Of a stretch of DNA of 34,998 nt, positions 34,372 to 34,998 are shown piece after piece (the stretch's first letter is position 1; the number at the start of each line of letters is the position of its first letter). The notes beneath the pieces were generated by a model. That model did not search any database, had not been told where the DNA came from, and was given only the letters and a program-made list of their open reading frames with translations. Origin of the DNA: JBIOJM01 sp044450785 (GTDB lineage Bacteria; Planctomycetota; Planctomycetia; Isosphaerales; Isosphaeraceae); assembly GCA_044450785.1 (NCBI GenBank), contig JBIOJM010000068.1, positions 1-34,998 on the forward strand, in the 5' to 3' direction. A program made the position numbers and the translations under genes.

Positions 34372-34998
34372 TGAGCACGACAACGAGACGAGCCTTCCTG
34401 GCGGACATGGGAATGGGGTTTACCGGCCTGGCCTTGGGTGCCATGCTCCATCGCGACGGAATCGTGCGGGCCGGAGATGCGGCCCCCGCCGGCTGGAGCC
34501 CGCCGGACGGGCGGCCCCACTTCCCACCCAGGGCCAAGAATGTGATCTGGCTGTTCATGATCGGTGGCACCAGCCACCTGGAGACCTTCGATCCCAAGCC
34601 CGCGTTGAATCGTTACGCGGGCAAGACGATCGCCGAGACGCCCTTCGCCGATTCACTCAGGAACAAGCTCACCGGCAACGTGCGGATCGTGGTGCCGGAC
34701 GACGCCAACGGCCACATTCGCCAGGTCCTCTATCCGCTCCAGGCCGGCTATCGCAAGCGCGGCCAGTCCGGGATCGAGCTCAGCGATCTGTGGCCGCAGC
34801 TTGGCTCCCGCATCGACGACATCGCGGTGGTCCGCTCGATGTGGACGACCGACAACAACCACGGCGCCCAACTGCAATTCCACACCGGCCGGCACATGCT
34901 CGAGGGGCAGTTCCCGACGATCGGCTCGTGGGTCCACTACGGGCTCGGCTCGCTCAACGACGATCTGCCCCAGTTCCTGGTGATGGGCTCACCGATCG
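34371..34998 (+). CDS. DUF1501 exported protein, 5' part (cut by window edge)
   Basis: The visible 209 codons begin with a Tat-like signal (TRRAFLADMGMGFTGLALGAM) in which the twin Arg is at 6-7. DUF1501 features follow: KNVIWLFMIGGTSHLETFDPKP, then RIVVPDDANGH, then VVRSMWTTDNNHGAQLQFHTG, a sequence order of the sulfatase/alkaline-phosphatase-like superfamily. DUF1501 proteins always pair with PSCyt1/DUF1549/DUF1553 proteins, and here the start overlaps the partner's stop (TGATG). The C-terminus lies beyond the window. Confidence 0.92.
   Translation, partial: MSTTTRRAFLADMGMGFTGLALGAMLHRDGIVRAGDAAPAGWSPPDGRPHFPPRAKNVIWLFMIGGTSHLETFDPKPALNRYAGKTIAETPFADSLRNKLTGNVRIVVPDDANGHIRQVLYPLQAGYRKRGQSGIELSDLWPQLGSRIDDIAVVRSMWTTDNNHGAQLQFHTGRHMLEGQFPTIGSWVHYGLGSLNDDLPQFLVMGSPI

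Overview
The window looks like chromosomal DNA from a planctomycete, probably of the Isosphaeraceae type. The evidence is high GC, very wide use of the PSCyt1/DUF1549/DUF1553 and DUF1501 families, a MoxR-DUF58-BatA-DUF4175-like-DUF4159 cluster, an exported protein with the LELLEGRRLLS type N-terminal motif, and intergenic spacers full of nested palindromes. This is inferred from protein content only; no rRNA or tRNA gene was seen.

Layout. (1) 1-3570: a palindromic element, then on the minus strand a CHAD protein whose stop overlaps the start of a P1B-type copper ATPase. (2) 3908-7436: ECF sigma factor, zinc-type membrane anti-sigma factor and a large exported protein, tightly spaced on the plus strand. 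(3) 7437-11678: a 294-bp inverted-repeat element, then minus-strand accessory genes: an exported TPR protein, a DUF5615 PIN-like toxin with a DUF433 antitoxin, a second DUF433 protein holding two DUF433 copies, and a repetitive surface protein. (4) 12138-29037: a 17-kb plus-strand cluster: MoxR ATPase, DUF58, BatA-like vWA protein, second vWA membrane protein, an interruption holding repeat elements and a 149-aa orphan, a DUF4175-like coiled-coil membrane protein, DUF4159, an UshA-like tetraheme lipoprotein, a thioredoxin-HEAT protein and a SIMPL protein. (5) 29003-30428: remains of surface-protein genes in opposite orientations. (6) 30430-31260: an isolated SAM methyltransferase of visibly lower GC. 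(7) 31624-end: PSCyt1/DUF1549/DUF1553 protein followed with a 1-nt overlap by a DUF1501 protein cut by the window edge.

How they work together. The 17-kb cluster is the main functional unit: overlapping or nearly touching genes (MoxR/DUF58, DUF58/BatA, BatA/vWA, lipoprotein/Trx-HEAT) suggest co-translation. A MoxR ATPase probably acts with vWA proteins on an envelope complex, and the downstream heme lipoprotein, CxxC thioredoxin domain and tetracysteine DUF4159 give it a redox character. The copper ATPase with CHAD suggests coupling of copper export to polyphosphate binding. The DUF433/DUF5615 block looks like a toxin-antitoxin locus with extra antitoxin modules. No phage, transposase or CRISPR array was recognised.
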